This document shows, one piece after another, positions 38,501 through 50,039 of a DNA stretch of 64,000 bases (its first letter is position 1; the number at the start of each line of letters is the position of its first letter). The stretch is from Corythucha ciliata. Its lineage: Eukaryota > Arthropoda > Insecta > Hemiptera > Tingidae. Below the pieces are notes generated by a model. The model had not been told where the DNA came from. It saw only the letters and a list, made by a program, of their open reading frames with translations, and ran no database searches. Position numbers and translations under genes: made by a program. The stretch covers positions 48,078,751-48,142,750 of the forward strand of contig CM075942.1 in assembly GCA_038030265.1 (NCBI GenBank). The letters run 5' to 3'.

Positions 38501-38592
38501 CTCATCCTGACATGGTAAGGCTTTTTTCTGTTGTGACCTAATAGGAAAGCGCGTGCGCAGTAGGAGACTTCTCCGAGGAATTGGGGCCCTAA
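35558..38592 (+). CDS. Unrecognised proline-rich, coiled-coil protein upstream of ODF2
   Basis: I do not recognise this protein. Ten exons join in phase: 35558-35563, 35664-35939, 35997-36014, 36075-36102, 36163-36665, 36737-37536, 37948-38071, 38139-38270, 38335-38514, 38545-38592. The product is about 704 residues. Order: a basic N-terminal domain (KFTLNDKRLSIYEQLNDAF region); a proline-rich segment with PEAP and VQKPPAGSPGQPS repeats; a coiled coil (ILKELVEADERANNA to about TRRVQHLV); a PKVIVC/PKIIVC doublet; a Gly/Met/Pro-rich tract with QMGGMM-type repeats; a second short coiled coil. Near the C-terminus are two related Cys units (ICKADVYKSMGLP and MCRSELVKSLGTG). The start is uncertain because the frame stays open leftward. 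The 18-nt and 28-nt exons link two parts that could instead be separate genes. Donors after exons 2 and 7 are weak. Confidence 0.6.
37588..37696. repeat. ~105-nt intronic hairpin (miniature inverted repeat or miRNA-like)
   Basis: In the intron between 37536 and 37948, CCGTTTCTTCTGTCCGTG (37603) pairs with its exact inverse ending at 37681. After one mismatch the pairing continues with a few mismatches to a small loop around CGCGAG. Outside the core, TAATATA flanks also pair across a 2-nt mismatch. The DNA therefore folds into one long stem of about 50 bp. It could be a tiny MITE or a transcribed hairpin. Confidence 0.75.
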
Positions 38593-38790
38593 ATAGGAGA
38601 CTCTACTTGTTTTCGACGACAATTATTTATCATGTGGTCGTAAACAAAACAAAGTAATACTTCGGAAATAACCACAACACTCAAATAAAATCACAAACCC
38701 GCCGTCACCCCTCACAAAATTATTTTGTAAATGCGGATACGCTCTCTCCACAAGGCCGGATAATGAAGACGAGCAAACTGTCAACGGAAA

Positions 38791-41392
38791 ATGAAAAGAA
38801 GTCAGAGAGCCCAAGGCGCGGCCGGTGGTACCACGAGAGCCCCGACGACGGGATGGTCCACGTTCAATGATGACAGTCGTAAATTTTATGGTGAGGGTCG
38901 CGGTAGCGGTGGAGGAACTACAGGAATAGCGAGCGCGTCCATGGGTATCCGTGTGATGACGCGCCGAACCGCCGCGACGACGACGCCCAGGACCACCTCG
39001 CGAGACAAACCACGCCATGCGTTCGCCGAAGAATTACCTCCACCGCGTGACCGACCACCTCCCCCGTCGATAATTTCCACTGCCTGTAAACAACTCAGAG
39101 CTCCGCATGAAATCCTCGCGTCGACTCAGAACAAGATTAAAGCTATGGTCAAACTGGCCGACTCGTTGGACAGGAGACAAAAGTCCAAATCGTTTGACGG
39201 AAAGACAAATGTACGACCGTCGGGCTCGGCTCCCACTCAATTCAGAGTGACTACACAGCCCGTCATACGCACCAGCCGCGAAGTTGGTGGTTCACCCGGT
39301 ACCAAAGTTAGGTCATCATCAACTGGTGAGACGTCCCGTTCACCCCACACGTCCCCCACTCCACGCACGAAAACAAAAGAATTTTCCACTCTATTCCCTA
39401 AAACCCCGTCAACGATAAAAAATATGAAGGTATAGATGAGGCCTGTTAATTACTCCAAAATTTGAATTATAACCCTCCTAATAGGAATCGATCGTGAAAT
39501 CGATGGAACAAGAAGTCAGATCTATACAAAAAGAACTTGAACTAGTACAGGCTGAACGTCGAGGATTGGAGCTTCAAAAGAAACTCTTGACGTGCACTTC
39601 CGCGTCGCCTGGCCGAGAACCCGCCAGATCCCCCACCCCCGGACCGAGACCCATGCCCTATCCAGCACCACCTCAACCCTATGCTGAAGCGTATAAAAAC
39701 AAAGTAAGGGACTCTGTCACCTCTCCCCACCCCACCAATGTGTTAACAACTTTTTGTTAACAGCTCATTGAACAAGCGAGTATTAAAGAATGTACGTCTA
39801 CATTGGAGTGTCAACTGAGTTCCCTTAGAGAGCAGTACAAAAAACTCCAGCAAGACTATAACTCCAAAGTTGAGGAAGTGTCAATGGTTCGGGTCGAGTA
39901 CGACGCGGCCAAACGGGACGCTTTGTCACTGCTTCAAAAATGTGAAGAGGCTGAGGCTCGTGTCGACGACCTTTTAGAACGGTTAAAAGCCGTTGAAAAT
40001 GAAAAACTCAAGGTTCACCCACTCCTACCTCACCCCTCCCACCACCACCACAAAACTTTTCATATTTTGACGGTTTGAAATCAACGAAAAAATAAAGATG
40101 GCATCCTCTAAAGACCAACTGATGGAACTCGAGCAGCAGCTTGTCCTGGCGAAACAGCGCTACCGTGAGGGCCAGGAGGAGCTCGAAGAGATGCGCACAG
40201 CCGCCGCAGATCAAATGGCTCAACTCGAGGAGTACAGAAATAAGTACCTCACGGCGCAACAAACTGTGGAAGAGCAACGCCGTCAGTTGGACATTATGGA
40301 ACTTGAGAATAATCGTATCGGCGAGCAAGTCAACTTGGAGATACAGCGCGTCAAAGTAAAAACTTGTATTTATTTTATTTTTGTGAGTTTTATACAATCG
40401 GTACCTCGAATCGGAACCGGTTTCTCTTTCGAAAAGACTCAATTTAAAGAGAAACTTCAAGAATTAACTCCCCTGCCCGATATGCTGAAAGCGACTCAAC
40501 TGAAGCTTCAGGAATCGCAGCAGCTTCGAAACATAGCTGAACGAAGCGTTGAACAACTCAAAAAAGAGCTTGAAGAGACCAAAGAAAAAGTAATTTCTGA
40601 GTGTATTGACGTAATTTAAAGGATGGGTATTGAATCGTCCACCAACTCTCGCCAGAACAAAACAATTGAAAAAGAATTGGAGGAGTTCAGGAAGGATACG
40701 ACGATGAGTGCGTCAGAAAGAGCGACTCTTCAGAACAGTTTGTCAACTGGTGAAAAGAAGATAGAAGAAATCAAATCTGAAAATACTAAACTTAGGTAAA
40801 CCCGTTATAACCTCTCCTCCCCCGCACGCCCAAAAGGACAAGGTAAAGCGATCTGGATCGTTCCAGAGCTACCGTGGCCCGTCTCGAAGAGCTCGCCCTA
40901 AATAACGAGCGTCGCTTCGACGAGAAAAACCACGAAGCGCTTCAACTTTCCACACAGCTTGAGACGCTACGCGAAGAGAGCGCTCGACAAGTGTCTCGAA
41001 CGAAAGACCGTTGCGAAGCAGTTCGTCGTTCCCTACAGTCGCAGATATCGGAACTCGAACGACAGTTGGCTCAGAGTCGTGCCACGGCTAGAACGGCTCA
41101 AAAAGATCGCGACGAGGTATACCCCCCCTCCCCCGACGGCTCACTGCCGCAACCCGTACAGTTTTTCACTACTTTCCCCTACTCCCTTATCACACAGATT
41201 CGACAGAGAATGCAAGCTCAAATCACGTCGCTCAACGAGAATTTCGAACAGGCTCAAATGAGAATTCGAAGCCTTCAGTCTCACGTGAATTACCTGAAAA
41301 ATTCGTACACAAACATATTCGCTCCAGAAATGGACATGATACCGCCACCACCTTCGGATATTTGTCCTCCACAACTGAAAAATCCTCAGTGA
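38791..41392 (+). CDS. ODF2: Outer dense fibre protein 2 / cenexin homologue
   Basis: ODF2/cenexin is a coiled-coil scaffold of mother-centriole appendages and, in vertebrates, of sperm-tail outer dense fibres. Eight exons join in phase: 38791-39429, 39485-39703, 39764-40012, 40098-40355, 40437-40589, 40656-40795, 40867-41116, 41198-41392. They give about 700 residues. The N-terminal ~210 residues are basic and low complexity; the rest is coiled coil. The best family match is the C-terminus: SLQSHVNYLKNSYTNIFAPE against vertebrate SMQNYVQFLKSSYANVFGD. The segment LQELTPLPDMLKATQLKL also matches vertebrate LQQLPDILKITEAKL. Donor 40012 (GTTCAC) and acceptor 40097 are weak. The start is chosen as the first in-frame ATG; an earlier out-of-frame ATG lies at 38763. 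The previous gene ends 198 bp upstream. An AATAAA lies at about 41463. Confidence 0.9.
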
Positions 41393-42769
41393 TTGTCCTT
41401 CATTCAAAAAAAGTGAAATAGTGATCGTCCTTTGTCATAAAACTGAGTCCTTTGTCCATAAAATAAATAAAAATTATTTTATTAAAGATCGTTTAGTCAT
41501 TATCTGCAGGATATTTAGTCGGTAGCCCCCTCCTCCCCACCTCGTTACACGTATATTATCCTTCGCGTTCATTGTTGAGACGATTACACTCGAGGCCTCA
41601 AGGTAACGCGAAAATCTGCCATGCCCTGACCTAACTACGCCCATGTTTAGATTTACGTTGAAAAATAGGATTCTGCTGCGTTTGCAACATTTTTTGGAGA
41701 TTTAAACGACAAACGAGACCTTTAAATCCAGGCGGATTGTCGGCAAAATTGGTGGTTTTCGGTATTTTATTTTCGCGAAATTTCCAGTTTCTGGTCTTCA
41801 TTTTTGTGAAATTGTGAATTTCGAGGATTTTCCTTAGTGACCGCGGAGCTTGGGCTAGCCAGTCACGACAGGCCCACTGTCTTCTGACGAATAGCCGCAA
41901 AATTGCGAAGGCAAATATCCGTGAATATGGAAATTTTACTTTATAATATTCGTGATATTGCGAGTTTCACGTCTTAATTTTAGTGAAATTGACAGTTTCC
42001 GTGAGGTGAAGGGGGCAAGCCTTCAGCCCCTAGCTTCAGCACTCGCAATTCTTGGCAAATAATGCCGCCTACTAAGCTAAAAATCCACGATTGGAAGTTT
42101 CTTTTTTGTTTTTTTCTTAGTGACCGCGGATTCCGCGGTATCCAGTCGCATGAAAGCGGTCAAATTATGACGTATAGCCGCAAAAATGGCCACACGAAGG
42201 AAAATATCTCCGCGAAATAGGAATTTTCAGGGACGAATATTCTAATGCAACAAGCTGTCTTTAGCTAGCCCACAATTGCTTAAAATAAGGGCCCTGACAG
42301 ACATTATACGTACTCTTTTTGACACCTACGGGTGGCGTGTCTTGTTTGTACCCGTGAAGTTTCGGCAACCCGCGTGACAGGCTCGACGGGCGGCACCCAG
42401 GTGGCCTCTCTGGGGTAATAATTCAGTTTTATTTAAATTATGTATCGTTAGTTGGTTTAAACGGCAACGTTACCATTTTGTTGCCTTAACGCTATAATAA
42501 ATCCATAACGGAAAATTAACATACTCCACTGAAAAAAAGTCACTTAATGCACTTTGATTCAGATTTTTAAAGAAATCACTTAAAACGCTTTTTCATGAGC
42601 ATTTATGAGCCGTTCACAAATGTCTTTAGAGGCTACACAAGTATATAGTTTTAGCTCGTACAGCCTCTACCGTGCAAACAAGGAGCCTCATAAATATGGA
42701 CGCGAGTATCACATCACAACAAAAATCATCACCACCCCTCCCCCTACATTTTGTTTGTGTTCGTTTGCC
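41393..42769. other. Convergent intergenic gap between ODF2 and the CRAL-TRIO gene
   Basis: Both genes end here. After the ODF2 polyadenylation region, 41650-42240 is family B repeat. Bases 42290-42770 are non-repetitive with no supported gene. Frames on either strand are short and uninformative. Confidence 0.5.
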
Positions 42770-45700
42770 TTAGTCTATACTCAATTTTTTAAATGAAGAA
42801 TTAGCGGTGAATGTTGAGTTTTTCTTGTTGCTGTGGGACGAAGCTGCCAATTCTTCAAGGGTGGCATCTTCGTCTCGGAACCATTCGGAGTTGGATGTAA
42901 TTTTCTTGACGGTGTCTCCTATATAGAAAAGAGCGGTTTGTTTTGTTTATTATTTTTTTCGTTGGGGTGAAGGGACGAGTGTGCACTCACCGAACAAAGC
43001 ATCCATTGTCGGTCCTTCACCACCGTAATCGGCTGGAATAATTTTCTTGGGAACTATCTGTTCCAAATCGCATAGTCTGTCGGGGTTGTACATCGTTATC
43101 TAGAAAGAAACTTGTTTCACTTTTTACGTAAATTCGATTGATTTTAGTTTAATAAACGTACTCTTTTCGCTTGTTCCTTTCCCAGAAATGGTTTTATGAG
43201 CGTCATAACATGCGTTATGACCGGACTAATATTAATAATATGAACACCTCGCAGTCTGATAGGCATTCCGTCCTTTAAAAAACGCACAATAAATCAATTT
43301 ATGTGACGTCGTCAGCTCAATTTTCAAACAACCGTATACTCACTTGAACGTACGTGAAATATTTTTTAACGGACGACAACGACACTCGAGTCAGATGACT
43401 CAAAGAATTGCCCTGATTGTCGTAGACGAACAGCAGACCTTTGACGTTCGTGTGTTCGCATCTCAGAGCCGTGTCGACGACCATAAAAAGGAGTTTGATG
43501 CAACTGTCGAGGACAAATTTTGAAGCGTCCGTGTTTATGAGTCGGGACCAGATTACGGCGAAACCGTCTTTTGTCTGTTCGGGAAGAACGCAGATTTGCC
43601 TTTTTTTTTTTTTAAGAGAGAGAATTAACGAGACAGTGAATTAAAGCGTTTAGAACTACGTAGGGGCAGCTATTGCTAAGCAATTTACACGACGTTCGTG
43701 ATGTGTTTCAATAGTTTGTGGTCAAGATCTCGATTACTGAAGAACTCAGGGGTTGAAGCTTTCATTGAATAATAAGTCATTATGGCCTTCTTCGTGACAG
43801 CCATATCCGAGTAACAGCTGAAGAGAAATAGCTCCAGCATCTGCTCTGTAGTGGGCAAAAATGCAAATATTTTTTAATATCAGAAGGAAACAACTTAATT
43901 GCAATTCAAATAAGAGAAGAAGAAGAATATTTATTGGCTTGAATGAGTAAAGTATATACAGCAATAACAAGGGTTTTCAGCACCAGGTGGACTACGCATA
44001 TAACCGGAATTTATTGGTTCACGCATTCAATTAATTATAATTAATTATTAACACATTTAATAACACAAATTTTAATAATAGACATTATTGTAAGATTAAG
44101 TCATTGACAAGAGTCTAATGAAGTCCCGGAAATCCGGAACTTCATCTGGGACAGATCTTTCTCATTTAATTTAAGCTCATTCAATTTATAGTAAAAACGA
44201 TAACGTTAATTTACATTCTTTTCCGGCAATCAAAATAAGATTTGTATTTTAATTAAAAATAATTTGATTCATTTTTTTTTTATTCGTGTTCTGTAGAACG
44301 AGTCACAAATTGAACATGCAAGATCACGTGCAAGTACAACCGAAATAGCCGCAATAGGTATTGGAGTCCCTCCCCAACAACACGCATGGACACACGTTAC
44401 ACGGATTTCAGGGTACTTTAAAATGGCTAGATTGTCAAGAAACTGAGAATTTCAATCCAAGAAGAGAGAGAGAGAGTGTGTGAGTGAGAGAGCGAGACTT
44501 AAATTCAAATTGAAATTAGCAGGTACGCGATACAATAATTGAGAACTCGCCACCCAAACGCTGATGTATATGTGCGTTGAAGAGCGCAACAAATTTCGAT
44601 GCTCACGGGTTTAAAAACAAATTAATAAATAATTAAAAAGCCAAATAAAATAGAATAAAAAAATGAAGAATACAAAAATAGAGAGTCATTGCTATAAAAT
44701 GACAATTTCAAACAGTCAGTACAACAGCTGGTCTGACAGACAAGAAAGGAGAGAGAGAGGGAGAATATAAAAGTAAGGGAAAAATGAAGAGAAAGAAACA
44801 GAATAAAAATAAATAATAAATAACAGGAAATAGAACGATATTTAAAAAAGAAAAAACATACAAAACAAAAATTGCGGAGATGATGAAAGTGTAATGAGGG
44901 ATTGAATGATTGAATTGATATCCAAAGAAGCTTGATGTGGTAAAAAGCTGGGAAGACCCACAAACTGCATCGACTCACGCTGAACTTCAAAAAACAAGAA
45001 CAAAACAAAACCAGCCAAACAAACGTACCCTAAGCAAAAACGTAATCCCGACTCTGCAAATCGAGGAAATGCTTGAACAGGCGTTCGCTTAAAGGCGGAA
45101 GGCGTCCGAATCCGAAACTCCTCAATAGCTGACGTTACCACCGACTAAGATATACTACCAAAAGAATGACCCTGACAATGCCCCAGCTGCAAGGCCACCA
45201 ACAAGAACTTTTGTGTGCCACATCCCCGGAAAAACCTGGAAAATTAACTTTCCTTCAATATCAAAAATTGAGACTATATAAAGCGCCAACTTAAAGCACG
45301 CAAATTGTTGAGAATATGGAGCTGAATATTCTGATTCTGGGCTTAAAATTCACTTTTTGGCCTTATTATGACATTTTGGACCAAAATTTACAGCTTTGTG
45401 GATTGTGGCTTAACGTAGGCTATTCAAGAAGCCGAAAAGTCGTTTTATAAGAGAAATTACAATTCTCAGGCCAAAATGTGCAAGTCGGTGGCTAATAAGC
45501 AATATTTAGAGCCTGTAAACAATTTAGGGTGAAATATCGATTATTTAGATCGATGGGTTTGCGATTCCGAATATGGATGCGAATAACCAAGTGCAATTTC
45601 GTTGATGATTTGAATTTGAACACTATTTCCAGGGACGAATTTAGGGCTACCCCTCCATCGTCCCAAACAGAAGGGCGCATCAACCCACCCCGTCTAAACC

Positions 45701-47387
45701 TTACAGGAACTCAATTTGCAGTTAATCATATACGCATCCACGAAATTTGGGATTTGAAAGAGGTAAAATTCATGATCGAGGAAGTTAGAGTCGTCAAATT
45801 GGAAGTTTCGGGGATTTTTCTGTTTCATTGACGGTCTCCTGAACCCGACGGTAGCAATTTCTCGAGAAGCTGTGGAAGAATATCCCAAACCGCTCGTTAT
45901 CGGGAATATAGCTGCAAATTTGCCAGTTTCGGGTGATACATTGCAGCAAAATTACTAAATTTGGGCTAAATAGTCTTAAAATGGGCAGTTTCGTAGAATA
46001 ATCTGCAGCCGTGATATTGAAATTTTGGGGAATGAACGGCCGTTGAATCCCGTTGTGTCGGTGGGAGGGGGAGTTGCTGGTAATTGCAAGTATCGAGGGA
46101 TACATAGTCATGAGTAGTCAGTCAAAAAACAAATTTCAAGGCCAAATAAGCCACAGAACTGTCCCATTCTCTGCTCAAATATCAGCGACATTGCAAGTTT
46201 TGAGTCTTCAATTTCCGTTGGCAGACAAAATGGCACGGTGGCCAAAGACCCGAGATTTGAAGTCCCTATAATAGCCGGAAAATTGTGAGTCCCAATGAAA
46301 AATATCTGTGAACTGCAAATTTTGGGTGAAACTTCTTTTTTGAAGGGATAAACAGCAGGTATTGAAAGTTTCCGTCCATTAATTTCTACGAAATTGCAAG
46401 TTTCAGGGCGGTTTTAGTAGTGGGCAAAGAACGCCCCGGAGGGTCAAGCTTGCCTCAGACTGTACCAAATATTGATAAATGCCCGCGAAATATTTAGATT
46501 CGGACCTAATTACACATCCGCAAAATCGCATGTTTCTGGACTTTACTTTCACTAAAGATATCATCCTTCAAAATTCATCAAGCTTGACGAATAGTCGCAC
46601 GCAACTACTTCATTCGGGTGTTGGGACTAATTCATTTCGACATTATCAACATCAATACCTCCCCCCTTACAATTTTAAGTGTCAATTGACTCAATATTTT
46701 ACTCCGATTGAGAAACTTTAGAACTTTAAGAAGCTATCGATTACGATTTTTCCTTCCTCTACCACTCCCTCACACACCCTCTCTCTCACATTTTGTTATT
46801 TCTAGGAAACACGATAAGAGAGACGACAAGGCCACAAGAATTCTTAAATCTGTGTATAATAGACACCACCAGAAAGAGAAATCATGGGAAATATCACGCG
46901 ATCATAAGCTGTTTAGAAGGGGCAAATTCCTACAGAAAAAGCGGGGGGGGGGGGTGTTTGAGCCAGGCGGCGGTAATTATTTCGTTGTAACAATAAACGT
47001 ATCTCAGCATTTCGCGTGTAACTCATTTCCTGGCGAACTTAACATGCAACGCCGCTTTGGCCAAAAATAAATAAAATAAAACCAACAACTTTTATTCAAT
47101 GAGGTCTGTTGATGGATGGGAAGGGGGGAGAATGTCCCCGACCCGAACTTTGACAAGGATTAATTCGCCGCCGAACCAAATGTTAAAAATTAAAGCCGGC
47201 GTTCATGGCCACCGAGATTGTCGAGCAAGGTTTCATACATCCAAGGTATGAAAGATAAACAAAAAAGTAACAAAAAAAGGTGACTACGTAATTTACGAGC
47301 CTCACATTTGCTGCATTGCCCCGGAAAAAACGTATACTTGATCTTTTCACGCGTTCGTAAATAGTGGCACTGCCTCGAGGAATAACA

Positions 47388-47425
<38 letters not shown>

Positions 47426-48426
47426 TTTTTAAGAAAGGAAAAAGGAAAGGAAGGAATCTTTTTAAAAAGATTCGAAAGTAGTCCCCGGACTTCTCCACTA
47501 ACGGTTCTTGTTTCAAAACTTCCCTAGACTAGGACCAACTTCCTCAAACTTTGTTGCCTTGGAAGTAAAAATATCTATTTCCTTGATATCTGGGCGAGTT
47601 TACGCCACTGCGTTCCAGCGTCAGTCTCATTTCTTTTTACTGATGGTAAGAGGGTGGTGGTCTTCTCAGTTTTTTTTTTCTTTTCTTTTCTTACTTTAAT
47701 GGCTTTTGCGTACGAGTGCATTAGCCAGATAGCAGATATGAATTCCTTTTTATTATATCCTGTTCCAACTGTGCACTTCACACCCTTACTACGCGGGCGT
47801 TTCGGTCGGTGCGCGGTTTGTTGAACACACACCGCCGGGAACGCCCACACGAAGCCGAGTGCGCCGTGTCACAGCTCGCCGCTAAAAAGGTTCCAGCTTT
47901 GAGTGGACATTCTCAACGATCCTGAAAGAATAAGTCAATTTTGAACATTTTGTTCTCAACTGGACTTTTTACTTCCATGTTCCCGTAGGAAAGGAAGTTT
48001 TTTGAAATAACTTCCACCGTTTGTATAGTGTTGTGTAAGAAAAGATGATTCTGAGAGTTCACTAATGAATCGGCGAAACCACGAAATTAAGCGAATGACA
48101 AAGCGTTACGAGGGCGTACATAGAGTTGGAAAGATACATTTGAGGTAATTGCAGTTCGTTAGCTACAAAGGCGGAGGAACGTACACGTCGCCCCTCTACA
48201 CGTCAAAGACGATTACGAAAACTCTTGCCTAACACAATCATTAGACTGTGTGATTTTTGTTCAAAAGAATAAGTATATAAAGGATGTTGAGGAGAGTCGA
48301 AGGGGCGATATATGTATACAAAGCAAGCCATTTACCTGATATCTCCTGGGGTAAATTGGGCTGACTCTGTACCCAGTCCTTCAGCAGCTCCAAATCGGAA
48401 TTTTTCGCCTCCCAATTCACTTCCAT
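42770..48426 (-). CDS. CRAL-TRIO (Sec14-like) lipid-transfer protein, alpha-tocopherol transfer protein-like
   Basis: CRAL-TRIO proteins carry hydrophobic ligands such as tocopherol, retinaldehyde or phosphoinositides in the cytosol. Six exons on the minus strand in order: 48426-48336, 43845-43691, 43574-43344, 43272-43162, 43099-42991, 42918-42770. All phases agree and the product is 281 residues, typical for the TTPA/clavesin-like group. The CRAL-TRIO N-terminal helices (LLKDWVQSQPNLP, then EQMLELFLFSCYSDMAVTKK) precede the lipid-binding domain. That domain has KGLLFVYDNQGNSLSHL, RLRGVHIINISPVI and MTLIKPFLGKE, then the closing signature PKKIIPADYGGEGPTMD. Exon 1 is preceded by an acceptor (TGTGTGCAG) 10 nt before the ATG. 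Intron 1 is 4.5 kb; the others are 62-116 bp. The donor GTGTAA after exon 2 is chosen to keep phase. Confidence 0.93.
43846..48335. other. Intron 1 of the CRAL-TRIO gene
   Basis: Bases 44000-45200 are AT-rich with GA-rich simple sequence (44464-44495). Bases 45300-46580 are family B repeats. A poly-G run lies at about 46945-46955 and a (TAA)n-type microsatellite at about 47389-47420. No nested gene is supported. Confidence 0.6.
47389..47423. repeat. (TAA)n / ATA microsatellite
   Basis: About 11 uninterrupted ATA/AAT trinucleotide units lie in the intron of the CRAL-TRIO gene. Similar short tracts occur near 49310 (CAT repeat) and 53155-53190 (AATAAT/AATAAA). Confidence 0.9.
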
Positions 48427-48436
48427 TTTCAAGTAC

Positions 48437-50030
48437 CTGCACACACACACACAAAAAGTGAAAGTCCTTATAAGTGAAGCCCGATCTAATTCGTCCTTAA
48501 AATATACGCTGCGTGATGGTGTGAGGGGGGGGGGGGGTAGTAACACTTTTGGTGTTTCAATACAATTCTACTCAGGCGATGCATTAGTGCCTTAATTTGG
48601 TACCCTTATTTAGAGGATTCAAAGTAAAATGAGTAAAAGACGTCAGAGTACTCCGCGTTAAGTGACAGCTAGCGCAAACCATCAAGTCGATGAGCTCGAG
48701 AAAGATCGTCGTATACTCATGAATATATAATTAAAAATGAAAGTTTATAAAAATACCCGCGGTGAAGCGCGTTTTAAACTCACGAAAAATAATCCTTACA
48801 TCCATTTTTTCGTAACAAGTGAATTAATTTGTTTGGAGTTTTGTGCATGCTATAAAATTAGGTTGCTTTTACTTTTTTGTGGTATTTTTTATTGTTCCAA
48901 GTTTACTTAATCGGACAGGATGAAGCTGTACGTGTGGTTTCATTCTTTTACGAGATTTACCAACGTCTAGCTCTTAACATAAGCCTTCAAAGTTACGCTC
49001 GGTTTGTTAATTCGAATTCGTGTATGCTGCACCGTTCTCTCTCGTTTCTTGCGGTTATTTATAAGAGCGTAATTTTCGAAAAATGAACAAAATACACGAT
49101 GCAGGCGTACTCCTGGTGAGAGCGGCCTACTATAGGATAGTCAGTCCCTTTTATTTTATGCGGTAAAGCCTGTTTTTTGCTTTGAATCAAATGGATACTC
49201 AGGATCCTACCCTCTTCTATACCATGATCGGAATATACTCTCCATAAAGTGAACATCGGTGACATCAGCCTTGAAAATAAGAATAACACGTCCACTTTTC
49301 CTTTCTTTATCATCATCATCATCATCAATCAAGCCGATCGAGCGGGTTTTCCCTCGCGTGACTCCTTTTGACGGTGAAAATCCCATACTCCCCCAACACA
49401 CCCCTCGCTCTCGGAATTTCCCCGTATAGATTGCTGCATTTGGCCTTCGTTGGGACTGTCGTACGAAGGTCCGAGGAACCACCTTTATAACTAAATTCAG
49501 CTTGCTATGTCGTTCGTACCACACGTAGACATTTGTATTCGTCGAATCGAATAATCATACTGTCGGTATAACGGACTTGTTGGCAGGGTATAGAGCGTTA
49601 AAAGGGGTGTAAAGCCGATAAATGCTGCAATTTTTTGCTGTTAAAAGAACCTAATAAAATGCATTGAACGTGTTAAAAATATCGTAGCAATACGCCTATC
49701 GGGAGATATGGACGGTCGCTGTCAAATTGACAATTTATTAGCCCCAGAAATCTTAAAACCCCATTTTTTGCCCTTTAAAAACAGACTAGGAACTTGGCAA
49801 CTTGATGCCCCGGGCGGGTGTGCCGTGTGACTATCAAAATTAGGCTTTTTGTGTGACTCTGAATCTGGGCATTTTGCGTAAAAATCCGTCTATTCCGGCA
49901 TGTCCGGAATCTGAAAACTATTGTGTTTATAAATATACATATATGCCCCAGAAACTGAATAATATGTCTTCAACGATTATGCCACGTAAAAAATAAGCAG
50001 TAACGTACCAGTGTAGTGGCGATGAGGGGA
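48437..50030. other. Sequence upstream of the CRAL-TRIO gene
   Basis: This stretch contains a (CA)n tract abutting exon 1 (about 48439-48453) and a poly-G run at about 48525-48538. The remaining AT-rich sequence has short open frames that do not look coding. The promoter and any upstream non-coding exon of the CRAL-TRIO gene may lie here, but I cannot place them. Confidence 0.4.
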
Positions 50031-50039
50031 AAAAGCCCT

